A stretch of 64,000 nucleotides of DNA from Axinella damicornis. Lineage: Eukaryota; Porifera; Demospongiae; Axinellida; Axinellidae. The notes beneath the pieces are model-generated. The model saw only the letters and a program-made list of their open reading frames with translations, was not told the DNA's origin and did not search any database. The stretch lies in assembly GCA_963931865.1 (NCBI GenBank), contig OZ007511.1, positions 8,488,344 through 8,552,343 of the forward strand, in the 5' to 3' direction. The translations under genes were made by a program, and so were the position numbers. Positions 27,164-38,327 of this stretch are shown in pieces (position 1 is the stretch's first letter; each line of letters starts with the position of its first letter).

Positions 27164-30100
27164 CTAGGTAAACGGAGGATCATATGTGATCCGAGCATGT
27201 GTGTAATGCAGAGGAAGACGGCCACCGTAGAGTTCTTTAAACTTGTTCAGGCATTTTGACCTCTGAATATAGTGCTGTGGCCTCAGAGAGAGACCACGAA
27301 AACCCTCGTCTGAAAGCAGAGGAAGAAGCACATCAAAGAAGTCAACATAATTAAATTGTCATGCACATCAATCCAGCAGGTTGTATGCATGCAGTCACCT
27401 GCAGTCACCATTACTTGGTTTGTACCTGTTTCTCAGCTCCCTATACTAAGCTGATCTCTTGAATGTACCATGGCTGGATTATTGCTGCTTGGGAAAGACT
27501 ATATACCGAAGTGACCAGCTGAGGCACATTACCCTTGCAACATCCTGCATGGGCCTTATTGTTAAAAGGTTGGACCGTTTCATTTTGTGGCCATATAGCT
27601 AATGAAACTACGACCAGATTTTAACCTAGCAGGACTTTGTAATGATTTGCTGTGCATTACGGTACATAAAAGAGGTGATAGAAGTATATAAATATATCTG
27701 TGCGCCAGCAAACAGAATATAAAACATGCATGCTTACGAGCTTCTTCTTGCAGATTATTGATCTTGCCATGAGCCACTATTGACAGTGCAGAGCACTGCG
27801 GCCAGCTGACATCTTCAAGAAACTTTGTCACCATCACATTCATCCCAATGTCTTCACAGTTCTGCACTTGATCTATGTACTCAATCATGCCTTTTGGCAA
27901 GATTTCTGGGTTGTGATACATCTCTAGGTAAACCTTGTGCATGATAGCCGTTCCAGTGCCCATCAGGGAGTAACCAAACTTCTTAGGCGTTCCCCCATGT
28001 TCCCAGTCAGGTCCATAATGATACTTGCCGTCAATCTGCTTGACGTGCATTCGATGCTCATAGCCTACAATCCGCTGCCTGAATTGCTGTTGAGAGTGAT
28101 GGAAATGATCACCATTATAATTAGTGTCAGCCTACTTACCCACCTCCTGACCCAGATCCGGGGGGGGTTCTGCCATTCTGGGTGCCTCAGACCCAGATCA
28201 CATACCAGGGACATATCCTGCATGTGGCATAGATCCGAAGGGAGCTGGGCCAATGACCTACCCCTTGATACAGATCCAGAGAGCAGGAGTTCTGTATCAA
28301 GGGGCAAGCCGGAGACATGAAAGTGACACAAATCCATTGGGATCTGGGTAGAGGGCAAGCACCACTGGAGCACTATGCTCCATACCAGGCCCGTAGGAAG
28401 CAATGTTAGTTTGGTCAGGCGAAGAGCGCTTTGCATATTTGAGCGATGAAATCGTGGGGGCTCAATGGCGCAGCGCGCCAACCGAGAAGCGTAGCTAGCG
28501 CGCGAAGCATGTCACATAGGGGGGTCTGGGGGCCCGTCCCCCAGGAAAATTTTGAATTTTAGACCTTCTGAGATCGTTTCTGGTGCAATCTTGGGATGAA
28601 ACTGCAAGATTCAACAACTTGCTAGCCAGACTGAGCATATTATTGGTCCGGCGGCCGCCGCACCTGCCGCACCTACTCCTACGGCCCTGCATAGTAAGAC
28701 AACCTTTCATCTTTTTTAATAACCGGGAGAGCATAGCGCCCCAGGAGTGGTAACTTACGTAGCACCCCATTTTAAACAGTGCAGAGGAGGTTGGACACGG
28801 TCATGTGACATACGTGCATAGGCAAATCTATCTGGAAGTTTACTGTACTGAGAAGTGTTCTCAGCAGTCTTTACGAGTATCTCAACATAATTGACATAAT
28901 CAATTAAAACTCTAGTGGAGTATTCCGAATATGCCGTCAACCCTGGGTCACTCAGGCTATACGGCCTCTTGAAGGAGCAGCCGTACGGGATGGTGGAGAA
29001 TCCAGTGTTACCTACCTCTCCCTTGAAAAACAAAAGCAAAGGAAATCTTTGCTTTTCGAGGGGAGAGGGAGGGTCTAACAGCCAGACTAAGTGCTACCAG
29101 ACACTCCTGGAACTCCAGCTGGAAACCTGCCCAACCTGATGCGTCTTCAAACTCCCCAACTGTAGCTCCACTTCTCGTTGGCACTTTACGTTTACCTTCA
29201 GTCCCAGGCCATGTTGACATGGGAACGAGGTTCAGAACAGCACTCGAGCACAGCACATCGTCATGTGCACATAAAATGTGTCCAACCTCCTCTGGATTAG
29301 GACCATGCAGGGACACGCCCAGATACAGAAGAGGAACACACCTCCTGAACTGGAATAAGGACATGGCCAAACCCACTCTTCAGGTGAATCCAACAACCTT
29401 CCCTGTTCCACCCTTTTGAAGAGTAGAAAAGTCTCATGAAATCATCGGGAAGGAAAGGGATGTTTCCACTTTGGTTGTTGAATTGTACTGACTGGGAGAT
29501 AATGATCATGAGCTTGTTACGCACCTGCCATACTCTAAACCCAAACACAAAGTCATCAAGTTCAGTCATGAACCGATCATCATCCATTATTGCAACACCT
29601 GCAGTCAATCAATGGACCAGAAACAAATGAGAAACTGACAGTAAAGCTACTCACGCGGACAGTGAATTTTGTTGGATTTCGGTGTGGACACCCCCTAGCT
29701 AAACTCTGTCGACCTAATGGATACTGGAATCAATGGAATGTACAGACTCCTCACCAACACACAAACAGTGGTATCAACATTGCATTGGGTGATTAGGTAA
29801 AGTCCATCCACACCAAGTATAATATTTTGATTACTGAAACTGTCAAGACCAATTGTTTACGACACTATAGGTGTCGTAAACAATTGGTCTTACGGTCAAA
29901 ATTGAATAATCTTCCTCATAACTCTTAATTAATTAGCCGCTAGCACTTACACTGTGTTTCAATTTCGGGCCTTGGCTTGAATCTGTTGGTCAATTTGTTC
30001 TCAGCTTCTTCAATAAACTTCAGTGGCACCTCACAGGAATCAGAAATGTTCAACAGACTGCCTGGCACTGGTATTCCAACATTGTTCCAAATCACAACGA

Positions 30101-30422
30101 TCTTGTCCAGACTTGGAGTCTTGCAGTAGTGCTTCAAAACTTTGTGAAGGATCCCTGTACGCTTGTAGGTGCTCATGACGATGGTAAACTTTTCATTTTC
30201 AAGGTCTGTCTCAATCTTGTCGAAGACCATTGATGCATACCTCCGCAGCACCGGGGCACTAGGTGATAACCAGTCTTGCACTTGACTTGATGCCGCAGTT
30301 ACTTTCTTATGCCCCTCTCCAGTTTGACTACGATCCGTCCGACTAATAGCAATCAGCCACAATAAAACGACAACTGTTACACCCACACAAACACCACCAG
30401 TAACCTTTAGCCATGATGCCAT
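27164..30422 (-). CDS. EXTL2-like GT64 glycosyltransferase, 4 exons, 346 aa
   Basis: Minus-strand exons: 30422-29951, 29598-29525, 28086-27738 and 27309-27164, joined in phase (1041 nt). The frame is open further upstream, but the Met at 30422 gives the expected type II topology: a short cytoplasmic tail and a membrane anchor (about residues 5-26, VCVGVTVVVLLWLIAI). Family motifs are KFTIVMSTYKR, IVVIWNNVGIPVP, the metal-binding DDD (163-165, in VAIMDDDRF), FVFGFRVWQQFRQRIVGYEHR across the exon 2/3 joint, and NCEDIGMN (258-265). Length and order match EXTL2, a Golgi N-acetylhexosaminyltransferase that acts on the heparan or chondroitin linkage region; substrate here is inferred. The long intron 2 holds a hAT-like MITE. 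Confidence 0.88.
28386..28689. mobile_element. hAT-like MITE, about 304 bp
   Basis: Imperfect termini CAGGCCCGTAGGAAG and the inverse of CAGGGCCGTAGGAGT, with an internal GGGGGTCTGGGGGCCCGTCCCC block common in such elements. No clean target duplication was found. It lies in intron 2 of the EXTL2-like gene. Confidence 0.6.
29845..29891. repeat. perfect palindrome, 21-bp arms
   Basis: AAGACCAATTGTTTACGACAC and its exact inverse around a 5-bp centre (TATAG), within intron 1 of the EXTL2-like gene. It is either a tiny foldback transposon or a strong hairpin. Confidence 0.9.
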
Positions 30423-30536
30423 TTGTTTGCATGACGTCCACCTCCAAGTATTAATTCTGGGGGCGGGATTGAGGGTCACCCCTGAGTAGCCTAGTCTCGT
30501 TCCCAGACCCCCCTGGGAACGAGACTAAGAGTAGCC
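30423..30536. promoter_or_regulatory. compact bidirectional promoter
   Basis: Only 114 bp separate the chosen start codons of the EXTL2-like gene (minus) and the 220-residue gene (plus). Both proximal promoters and 5' leaders must lie here or within the neighbouring 5' ends. A 36-bp transposon palindrome occupies a third of the interval. Confidence 0.55.
30492..30527. mobile_element. 36-bp foldback (TAGTCTCGTTCCCAG)
   Basis: An almost perfect hairpin from TAGTCTCGTTCCCAG to CTGGGAACGAGACTA with a tiny loop, flanked by 9-bp repeats TGAGTAGCC (30483-30491) and AGAGTAGCC (30528-30536). The right repeat ends immediately before the ATG at 30537. Confidence 0.8.
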
Positions 30537-30896
30537 ATGTCTCGGCCACAACCACAAGCCATTCGTGTTTCTAGTGACGGTTCGTTCACTTTAGTCTCGG
30601 AAGAGGAACATTATCCCGACATACCGGTGACAACCCTTCACCTCTCGTGTGCGTCTGATGTCTACGAAGGACCAAGCAACAACTATGCCGGCTTTGTTCT
30701 GTATGCCCACAACGGACAGACGACGTGGACACTCAATGGCCGAAAGTGTAGGACCGGATACATTGTGGTCCAGGATACGAGCTCCCCTGGAGTGCGGAGG
30801 TGCAGTCCTCACAGCGAGGGTGTAGTGCACGGAGCAGTGTACAAGAATGTGTTCGGTGAGCGTGAGGTTCAGAGAACTGACCCAAGTTGTGTGTGT

Positions 30897-30927
<31 letters not shown>

Positions 30928-33900
30928 GGGGGGGGGGGTGGCACCGATAGACTCCATTGTTGAAGCTGTGATCGTCGGTCAAAACTTTGACCGCTCTTTT
31001 GTGCGGATTAACCACTGACCACACTGATTTTCAAGGCTTTGAGTGTTGATCGCACGCTATACAGAGAGATTCGTAGCCACAGTATAGTTTACGGGGTCAA
31101 GATGCGTGATCCCCTGATCATCGTTGTTTCACAGACCAGCCTCTCTTTCTGAGTAAGGGGCATGGCCGGAAGGGAAGTGGGGGAACGAAAATTAAAAAAT
31201 GAGTCTGCCACCTTAACCCTTTCCCCGATGTAGCCGGATATATCCGGCATGAGCACATGCGCGTCTTTACAAAAATCCATAAAATACACTTTGGACCCTA
31301 GCGTCGCGAAGAACGTTCTGAGCATGCTCAGAACGTTGCTCTAGCACGTGGTATTTTCTAGAACATTCTACGGCATCGGTTACTAAGGGCAAATGCGCAA
31401 AAATGCACTTAGTGTCAAAAATTTCAAGATGGCTAACATGTATACTGTAAGCGGTGTTGTTGAACGACTGGATGACTTGGATTTCGACCTCGACGATGGA
31501 TTAGACAGCGATTTCGGACGAGAAGGAGTCCGTAGCTACCTTTCCAGGGCTGACTTGGACGGTTTTGATGGCGTGCGGCGCGGTGATCGCGACAGAGCAC
31601 ACAATGGAGGACGGAGACACTCGCGGCGATAGAGAAATGGATACTCCCCTACCCCTAGTCCGGTTCAGGGTGATCTGGACGCTGCCTCGAGTAAGTCTAC
31701 ACTTAGTAGAACCTAGATATAAAGTTTAGTAATCCAGGAAAAAACAGACATCATTCCAGGAAAGAGCAGATATCATTCCTTGTGTGAATGTATTCTGTAG
31801 GCTTGGTAAAGAGCACTCTGAACAGTCCTGCCCCTCCTCCTCGAGGCTCGCCAGCTCCTCTTGTGTTTTCAGAAGGTTTGCATGGAGTAGTTCAGTCCAT
31901 TGCAGTCATGGATCAGCCAGCTCAACCCCTTCCCCTCATGGATAAACCAGTTCATTCCCATGGTACGTAGCATGTCGCCTGTCTGTCCTGGACGAGGACG
32001 GAACAAGGAAACGGACAAAGACGAGGACATGGTATGGTGATTGGCAAGGGATTTGGGAGAGGAGTGTGTGTGTGTATGTGGGGGGGGGGGGGGGGGGGGG
32101 GGGGGGAGGAGCACAGTGGAGGGAGTGACAGACACAGAGCAAGCGAGGAGAGAGCGAGTGCAAGTGCAGTTCACGGTCCGCCTACGCATGGCCAGTACAT
32201 CTACAGGGGTATAGGAGAGGAGAGTATATCTCTCTTCAACCAAATCCAGGTCCTCCTGTTGATGACAGTGTATTGTGTGGACCTTTGCATGGTCTTTTTT
32301 ACGACGAGGAATTGCTGGTAGTGGAGACAGCTAGGTGTTACGTAACGTAATACGCATTATTGAAGGCCACCATCTGACGTCACTTTTGCCGAAATGGTGG
32401 TATTCTGTCATGCACACACAATCATGCAGGTTGGGGATACTCCAGTGATGAAATATGCCCTGGCACTGTGGCCTTTGTCCCTGTACTCCGAAGATTCTGA
32501 GTTCTATTCCTTGGATTTGAGGGCGTGTGCAGTCTTCTACAAAAAGCAGTTTCGTAGCCTTGTCTTGGTGATGCTCCTGTCTGCTCCCTTGGACTCCTGG
32601 AGTCATATGAGGGGTTCATGAGGATAGCATGACAATACACAAGTGTTGTATTCTTGAAAATGTTTGTATGGCATGCTGTTGACAAAAGTAATAATAAATA
32701 ATAATAATAATAATCGTCTTATTCATGAAAAATGTCATATAAACCCGTGTTTTTGCCGTGTACGTTTGTTCTATGGGGCTAAAAGTGACATCATAATGTG
32801 TATAAATAGCTCAGCTACTTAAAAAGGTGTGGTTGCTAAGGACTCTGCCGTTCAGGGGCGCTGCTATGAATTTTTAAGTAAACGCTATTCAATTTCCTGC
32901 GTGAAATGCAAATTAATTTATCGGGGAAAGGGTTAAGGTGGCATATACCCCTTTACGTTAGGTTACCTTTAAACGTCGGGGGGCCCCGACGTTTAAAGGT
33001 AACCTAACGTAAAGGGGTATCTGCCACCTTAACGGCCCCCGACGTTTAAAGGTAACCTAACGTAAAGGGGTATCTGCCACCTTAAGGTGGCAGATACCCC
33101 TTTACGTTAGGTTACCTTTTAACGTCGGGGGCCTGAGCAATTTTGAGGATGACGGTACCCGTTTACAGGTAGTTTTTCCTGTGGAAGCCTACGGGTGAAA
33201 CAGTCCTTCCCCAAGGCTTGTTTGAATGCCAGGGTTATGCCAGGAAGTTGGAGAAACGTGTGAGTCTCAGGGCCTGATTAGTAGCTGTTGGAAAATGAGC
33301 ATCTTTGTGCAAGTAACAAAGAGATTTTCTGCTTCCTGTTGGAAGAGTCACGAGCTACATCCCATCCACTGAGATAATTTTCACTGCTAATTCTTGCTTT
33401 GGGTGCAAACCTGGATAGCCTAGTAATGCTTTGCAGCGGTGGCAATTAATTACACTATGGGAGTCATGTTACTGCTGCAATCTCATTGGCTCTGCCTACA
33501 TTCCAGCACAGAAAATAAAGTGTTGGCTTAACCCCTTAAGTCCCAATGACGTCTATAGACGTCATTTAGACCCTATGTAATCTAAAAGGCTTCATAGGGC
33601 TTAGAGACAACTTTTTGGGAAACCCCCCCCCCCCCCCCCCCCCCCCAAAATGTGGTCCCCCCCCCCTTTGTATGTCGGGGGCGAAAGGGGCAATGCCCCC
33701 TTGAGCTTTCATAGAACCCTCAGATAGGTCCTCAATAAAACATGCAGATTGATGGTGTACGATGTGCCAGCAGTCAGATCTTGTCCAAGTTTAGGGAGAT
33801 CCTGGGCAAGAATCTGGCTGATATCCACTTTTGACCTCTGATTGCTGGGCTTGTGGGGGTCATGAATATCATTAACAGTATTGCCAGAGGGGCTCTCCAT

Positions 33901-36400
33901 GTGTGCGAGCCCCACCAAGTCTGGCCGCTGAGGAGCAAATGCTGTGGGAGAGGAGCACCTACGAAGGTGGTGTGCGCTGAATGCATGAAAATGTGTTGTC
34001 TTGGTGGGAAGAATTCCGTAGTTAAAGGGTTAAGTCACCAGACTCTTTTTTCCCCCTTCCCTTCCGACCATGACCTCTACATGGAAAAAGAGGCTGGCCT
34101 GTGGGACTAGACTCCTGCATGAGAGACTGCCAAGAGATCCTCCATTAGGACCATTACCATGCCTTGGTCCCGACTCTCCTGCAATTAGGACCGTTACCAA
34201 CCTAGCCTTGGTCCCAAAGTCTCATTGCCAGACAATTTTTGTGTTTGGACATAAAAAATAGTCAGGTCAACAGCCTCGTCTCAGCCTTCTGAATAGTGCA
34301 ATAATTATTATTGCACTATTCAGAAGGCTGAGACGAGGCTGTTGACCTGAATATTTTCACATCCAAACACAAAATTGATACTACCAATGCATGGCATGAA
34401 GATGGCAGTGGATATGTCACTTCACTAAATGTAGCACCAATGACCAAAACACTCCACAAAACTAGAAGGGTGCAGAAAAGCTATGCTTCTTTCTTTCATT
34501 CAGACTCGCTAGTGTTCACTAGTAACTATACGGTATGCGCTGAGTGTTGCTATCAACAACATGAGCACTGACAAATGGCATGCGCCTCACCGTTACGGTA
34601 TATCTCACCCTATAATACGTACAACATGGCAGTCATATGCTGTATGGCTTATATAGCTGTTCACCCTCCAGCTTTGTCCCTCAGGTTTAGTAATATTTAG
34701 ATACCACTTTGCTTTGCATTACGGGTTTTAGTGCATGAGGGCAATCTAGTTAACGGTCGAGGGCGAAATAATGCACGAGCCGAAGGCGAGTGCATTATCC
34801 GCCCGAGACCGTTAACTAGATTGCCCGAGTGCACTAAAGCCCATAATGCACTGCAAACTGGTATCTAAACTACTTAGTGCAACTCACCGACCCGAGACAG
34901 CGTTTGATCTTTGAAAAAGTGTGCATTATGGATAATGCACACTAATTTAAAAGTGTGCAGTAAGCGATTTAATGCTCCGTCATGTGATCGATTCTGAGGC
35001 ATCTGATTCGTTGAGGGTCACGTGAGTAGTACTAAGTGCTGTATAAGCAGTGCTCTGAGCAGTTATAAATAGACCATGTTTTCCCCTTGAGTGATGTTTT
35101 ACACATGAATTAGCTATGTACCATAATTATGTTCAGCATAAATAACCACTGGATTGCTCGCCTGAAATGGTGGTGGTCAAAGTACCAAAAAGTGGTATCA
35201 TTATAATTATGTTCTCTGGCTTGTAAATTGACCCCATGCAGGTGAGGATGTGGGTGATACAGTTGGAGAGGCCTTTTCAGTCATGAAAGGAGAGTTTAGG
35301 TGGACGTCGGGAACCTTTAACAATCGTACGTATCGCACAAGTCACTATCATGACAAGAGCAGGAAAATGTCTGCAGTCTCGGAACATTTTGTTTCTAAAG
35401 TCCTCAAAGTCTGGATGGATGCGGGACTTGAAGAATGCTGCGTTCCGTGCATGAGAAACTACAATGTTGATGACCTCAAGTGAGTATAATTTTGGCTGTG
35501 GGGCGTCTCTCTCCCCCTTGACTTCATGTAAACTAATTTTTAGCACATGTAGCTGGTTGTCGATTGTCCTTTCCCTGAATCTTTTGTGCCACAACAATCA
35601 TGTATTATACAGTATAGATACATTGTACATGTTACTAGTGTTGATAATTTGATGATTCTGGGTACAGTTTAGCCTTGAACGGTTGCTTCCTCGCTGTTTG
35701 TCCAGTCCACTTCTATGCCTGCATGCAAAACGTCTGCAGACGTTTGTCCCCACACATATGCTGTGTGCCATGTTCTCAACCCATGTCTTGTCTATGGATA
35801 TAGCCTTGTTCCCAGGCTTCCGCCCAGATTTTATGTCGCAGCCGTGCAGAAAAATGATTGTTCTCCATGGCTGCCGAGTGGGCGGAGGCCTGGGAACGTG
35901 GCTACGTAGGCATGATTACCATAAGACTGGTGCATGAGAGGGATCTCATCAGTGTTCTTGCGGGTGTTAACCTTTGGATGCTAAGGTGAAGTGCAATGCT
36001 GTAGAGCTAGCACCTATATGTATGTCAGGACAAGCAGAGCTGAAATAGGCCTGGTCGGCAAGTTGGTGAGAGGACTTCACATTGAATGCACACAACCAGG
36101 TACTTGAGGTACAAAATATGCCAAGCAGACAACTCAATACATGACCACTTGGCATACATGGCAGAAGAGTGTACAGTGCATGAAGCCCAAATCAAAATTG
36201 AAAATCGAGTCTGTAGTCGCGTTTATGGTCCGGTTCAGAGTCCAGGTTTTGTAATTACATGTCAACCTTACGGTTGTCTTTTGCTGTTGTGTAGGGAGCT
36301 CAAGAACAGCAAGCTGGAGGATGTACGTATAGGACTTATACAACCCTCATTTGACAAAAGGTTTTCAGCAGCTGAAATGAACTTAATGCTGGATGGGTAG
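30537..36400 (+). CDS. unrecognised protein, 3 exons, 220 aa
   Basis: Exons 30537-30855, 35242-35479 and 36295-36400 join with phases 1 and 2 to give 663 nt (220 codons plus stop). I do not recognise the family. The protein appears soluble: no signal peptide or membrane segment, an N-terminal half with alternating beta-like stretches (NYAGFVLYAHNGQTTWTL, TGYIVVQD) and a C-terminal half with a Cys pair (LEECCVPCMRNYN) and a charged tail. Each junction uses a good donor (GTGAGC, GTGAGT) and acceptor. Intron 1 (about 4.4 kb) is filled by a TTAA-type element, a hairpin cluster, a 498-bp MITE and two foldbacks; intron 2 holds another foldback. The short interval to the EXTL2-like gene suggests a shared promoter. 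Confidence 0.62.
30891..30938. repeat. (GT)n then poly-G (28)
   Basis: A short GT array runs directly into 28 G, 35 bp downstream of the first splice donor of the 220-residue gene. Confidence 0.95.
31217..32932. mobile_element. 1716-bp piggyBac-type element (TTAA), degenerate
   Basis: Flanked by TTAA (31213-31216 and 32933-32936) with 13-bp termini CCCTTTCCCCGAT and inverse. An acidic frame starting at about 31429 (MANMYTVSGVVERLDDLD) resembles the acidic N-terminus often seen in piggyBac transposases, but it stops at 31630 and no catalytic domain was recognised, so it is probably a non-autonomous derivative. It contains the palindrome AACGTTCTGAGCATGCTCAG near 31312, a 27-G run (32080-32106) and an AAT microsatellite near 32690. 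The target was the centre of a palindrome. Confidence 0.82.
32937..33133. repeat. four-arm hairpin cluster (A, A', A', A)
   Basis: A unit of about 48 bp (AAGGTGGCAGATACCCC, then TTTACGTTAGGTTACC and AACGTCGGGG) occurs as forward, inverse, inverse, forward. Adjacent arms are nearly perfect complements, so two strong hairpins or a cruciform can form. The left arm begins at the right TTAA of the piggyBac-type element. Confidence 0.95.
33532..34029. mobile_element. 498-bp TTAA-type MITE, copy 2 (inverted)
   Basis: The same family and same length as 20656-21153 but in the opposite orientation, flanked by TTAA (33528-33531 and 34030-34033). It carries the palindrome GACGTCTATAGACGTC near the left end and a 24-C run (33623-33646) absent from copy 1. 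Confidence 0.88.
34262..34350. mobile_element. perfect 89-bp hairpin
   Basis: Two 44-bp arms that are exact inverses, around one central base. Within the arms CAGCCTCGTCTCAGCC resembles the TAGCCTCGTTCCCAG family terminus, but here the symmetry runs beyond the usual terminus and no target duplication was found. Confidence 0.85.
34698..34867. mobile_element. foldback element (TAGATACCA family), copy 1
   Basis: Arms of about 75 bp from TAGATACCACTTTGC through GGGCAATCTAGTTAACGGTC to the matching inverse. The element and about 160 bp of its right flank (to about 35030) recur inverted at 56463-56815, so the mobile unit is larger than the hairpin. Confidence 0.85.
35811..35904. mobile_element. 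94-bp foldback, TAGCC family
   Basis: Termini TAGCCTTGTTCCCAGGC and GCCTGGGAACGTGGCTA with matching inner arms (CCGCCCAG and inverse). No target duplication remains recognisable. It is in intron 2 of the 220-residue gene. Confidence 0.8.
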
Positions 36401-36689
36401 GGAGAGTATTTGGCAAAGAACCGTTCAAGTGTGTTGCAACCTTGACATGTGATGTGTGGAGCAGATGGATGCTTTAAATGGGAGACCATAACAGCAAATG
36501 CCTTCATGGGTTGGTAAAGAATTTAAAGCGACGTTAATTGTTCCTTCTCTGATCGTTCATTGTACTTGTTTCAGCATCCAAATTCATACAGCGCAACAGC
36601 ACAAAATGGCAATAATTGTTCTACAAGACAGCCTTCTATAAGATTGGAGTCATTCTTTGACCGCATCATGTGTATTGCATAATTTAAAG

Positions 36690-38117
36690 AGTTGAAATGT
36701 CTTCTCACTAAACATTCAATTGTGAGATCTTCATTTGGAGCAACTTGATCAGTGCACACCCTGACCTCAATGTCATCGTCTGTGGGCTGGGGTAGTTCTT
36801 TACGGAACCAGGGTGGGGAGTTGAAACTGCAGCAGGAGCTGGTGGGACCGCACCCCCTACCATCTCAGAGAGGGTCATCAGGATAGAACTTAAGTTGATA
36901 GCGATTATGGCTGCCAGTGTCACAAAAAGTAATCATTTCCCACAAATGGAGGTACAACTGCAGTGTGGGTGATGTCAGTCTTGGTGCATGGACAAGCATT
37001 GTCATTAGCCCGTTGTTCATCCAGAGCAGCAGCAAATGTCCATATGTGCCTCCTGGGATAACCGTGAGTGATGCTTACTCCTTCCACATAGAGTCCATCC
37101 AATGTAAGAGCTCGGTTATAGTAGTATTGATGAAAAGCATCTGGTGATGCATACTGGTATGCTACATATCACCTTTCGACACACCTTGCCGTACCTTACA
37201 CTTTGAACTGCAAACGTCAAACGAGTACATCCAGGTCTATCACATGATCTCTTTGAATGGCTGGTCAGTGTGAACCCTGTAGGGCAGTGGTGGGTGGGGT
37301 CAGCCATGTTGAGGTATGCTGCCCTCATCCACCCTCCTGTGCTACCACAACAGTGCCTCCACATATCACAGTACACTTGTACTGCAGTTCCATTAAAACT
37401 CTTCATCCAATAGTAGCCTGAGGGAGTAGTCCTATCAATATCCTGGCAAGAGGATGTGGATGAAGACGTGGGTGGAGTGAACCTGTTTCGGAGTGAACCT
37501 GTTTCGGAGTGAACCTGTTTCGGATCCAAGGCAATATCAATCTCCCCATGTCTATCGTGTTTGTCAGCTCATTGTCTGCACCGCCGGAGGCAAGAGAAGG
37601 GAAGGTTGTCTTGTGCAGTCATGTAACAGTAGACAGTAGCAGTGGGCCCACTAGTTCTGCTATATCACGGCATGAAGTTGGGAGGTACTGGATGGAAATA
37701 TCCGTTCCATTACAAAATTGAAGCTGGCCCTGCAAGCCTTCTGTAATGTTTTCCAGCTTCTGTAGTTCATCAGACCCTGAAAGAATTAATATTGGAGTAT
37801 GTGCAATTCAAATGAATTAGGCAGTGATGGTAGCTAACCTTGGTAGCTAACCTTGTTCCCATGTTCCCAGGAGGATGTTGCACAAGAAGGATGCATGCAT
37901 GAAGCTGCTATTTTTAGTTCGGGTTACACTTCATTGATTTGTTCCTTAGTTGTTCTGAGCTCCAAGTTCAGGAGGGTTGACAACTGTGCATGGTGTTTCT
38001 CATGTAATGAAATGTATATACCAGGCCCCCATGGCACTGTCATTATACGTTTGCTACATCTGGTCCATAAGACTAGCATCCATTGCCTTGTCATCACATG
38101 TGAGAAAATTTACCAGC

Positions 38118-38151
<34 letters not shown>

Positions 38152-38327
38152 TGTCGATTTGCTGTGTGGATGCTTGACAATGAGGCAAGATCGTAGCTAC
38201 CTCCAAACTGCAACTTGTGTTCTGTAGTAGCTCCACCACCTCGTGATGGTTTTTTCGAGTGCTTGCTTCAATTTGTCCTCCACTTTATCTTGAAGAGTGT
38301 CCATCATGTCCTGAAGGTTGGCCTGAC
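36690..38327 (-). pseudogene. fibrinogen-like gene, decayed
   Basis: A minus-strand relative of the 7092-8132 gene. A coiled-coil exon at 38327-38220 (GQANLQDMMDTLQDK) has a frameshift and a lost donor. A further exon starts near 37768 (SDELQKLENITEGL). The fibrinogen-like part follows: GYYWMKSFNGTAVQVYCDM, GGWMRAAYLNMADP, then a frameshift near 37165 into YVEGVSITHG and HIWTFAAALDE, another frameshift near 36927 (GNDYF), and an in-frame TGA where the intact paralogue has Trp (LWDG). Three 16-bp direct repeats at about 37471-37517 shift the frame upstream. With at least three frameshifts and one stop it cannot encode the full protein. Confidence 0.85.
38119..38151. repeat. poly-C tract (33)
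   Basis: A homopolymer inside the decayed fibrinogen-like gene, between coiled-coil and globular parts. Confidence 0.95.

Noticed and set aside
28755..29376. Open segments inside intron 2 of the EXTL2-like gene
   Set aside because: Exon 2 (ending VWQ) joins directly to exon 3 (QFRQRIVGY) exactly as in EXTL2 relatives, leaving no room for an additional exon.
32331..32685. Minus-strand open frame near the right end of the piggyBac-type element
   Set aside because: No similarity to a transposase catalytic domain, and no splice signals or codon pattern support it.
36800..36860. In-frame TGA of the second fibrinogen-like gene as selenocysteine
   Set aside because: The intact paralogue has Trp at this position and the copy also has frameshifts, so this is ordinary decay.
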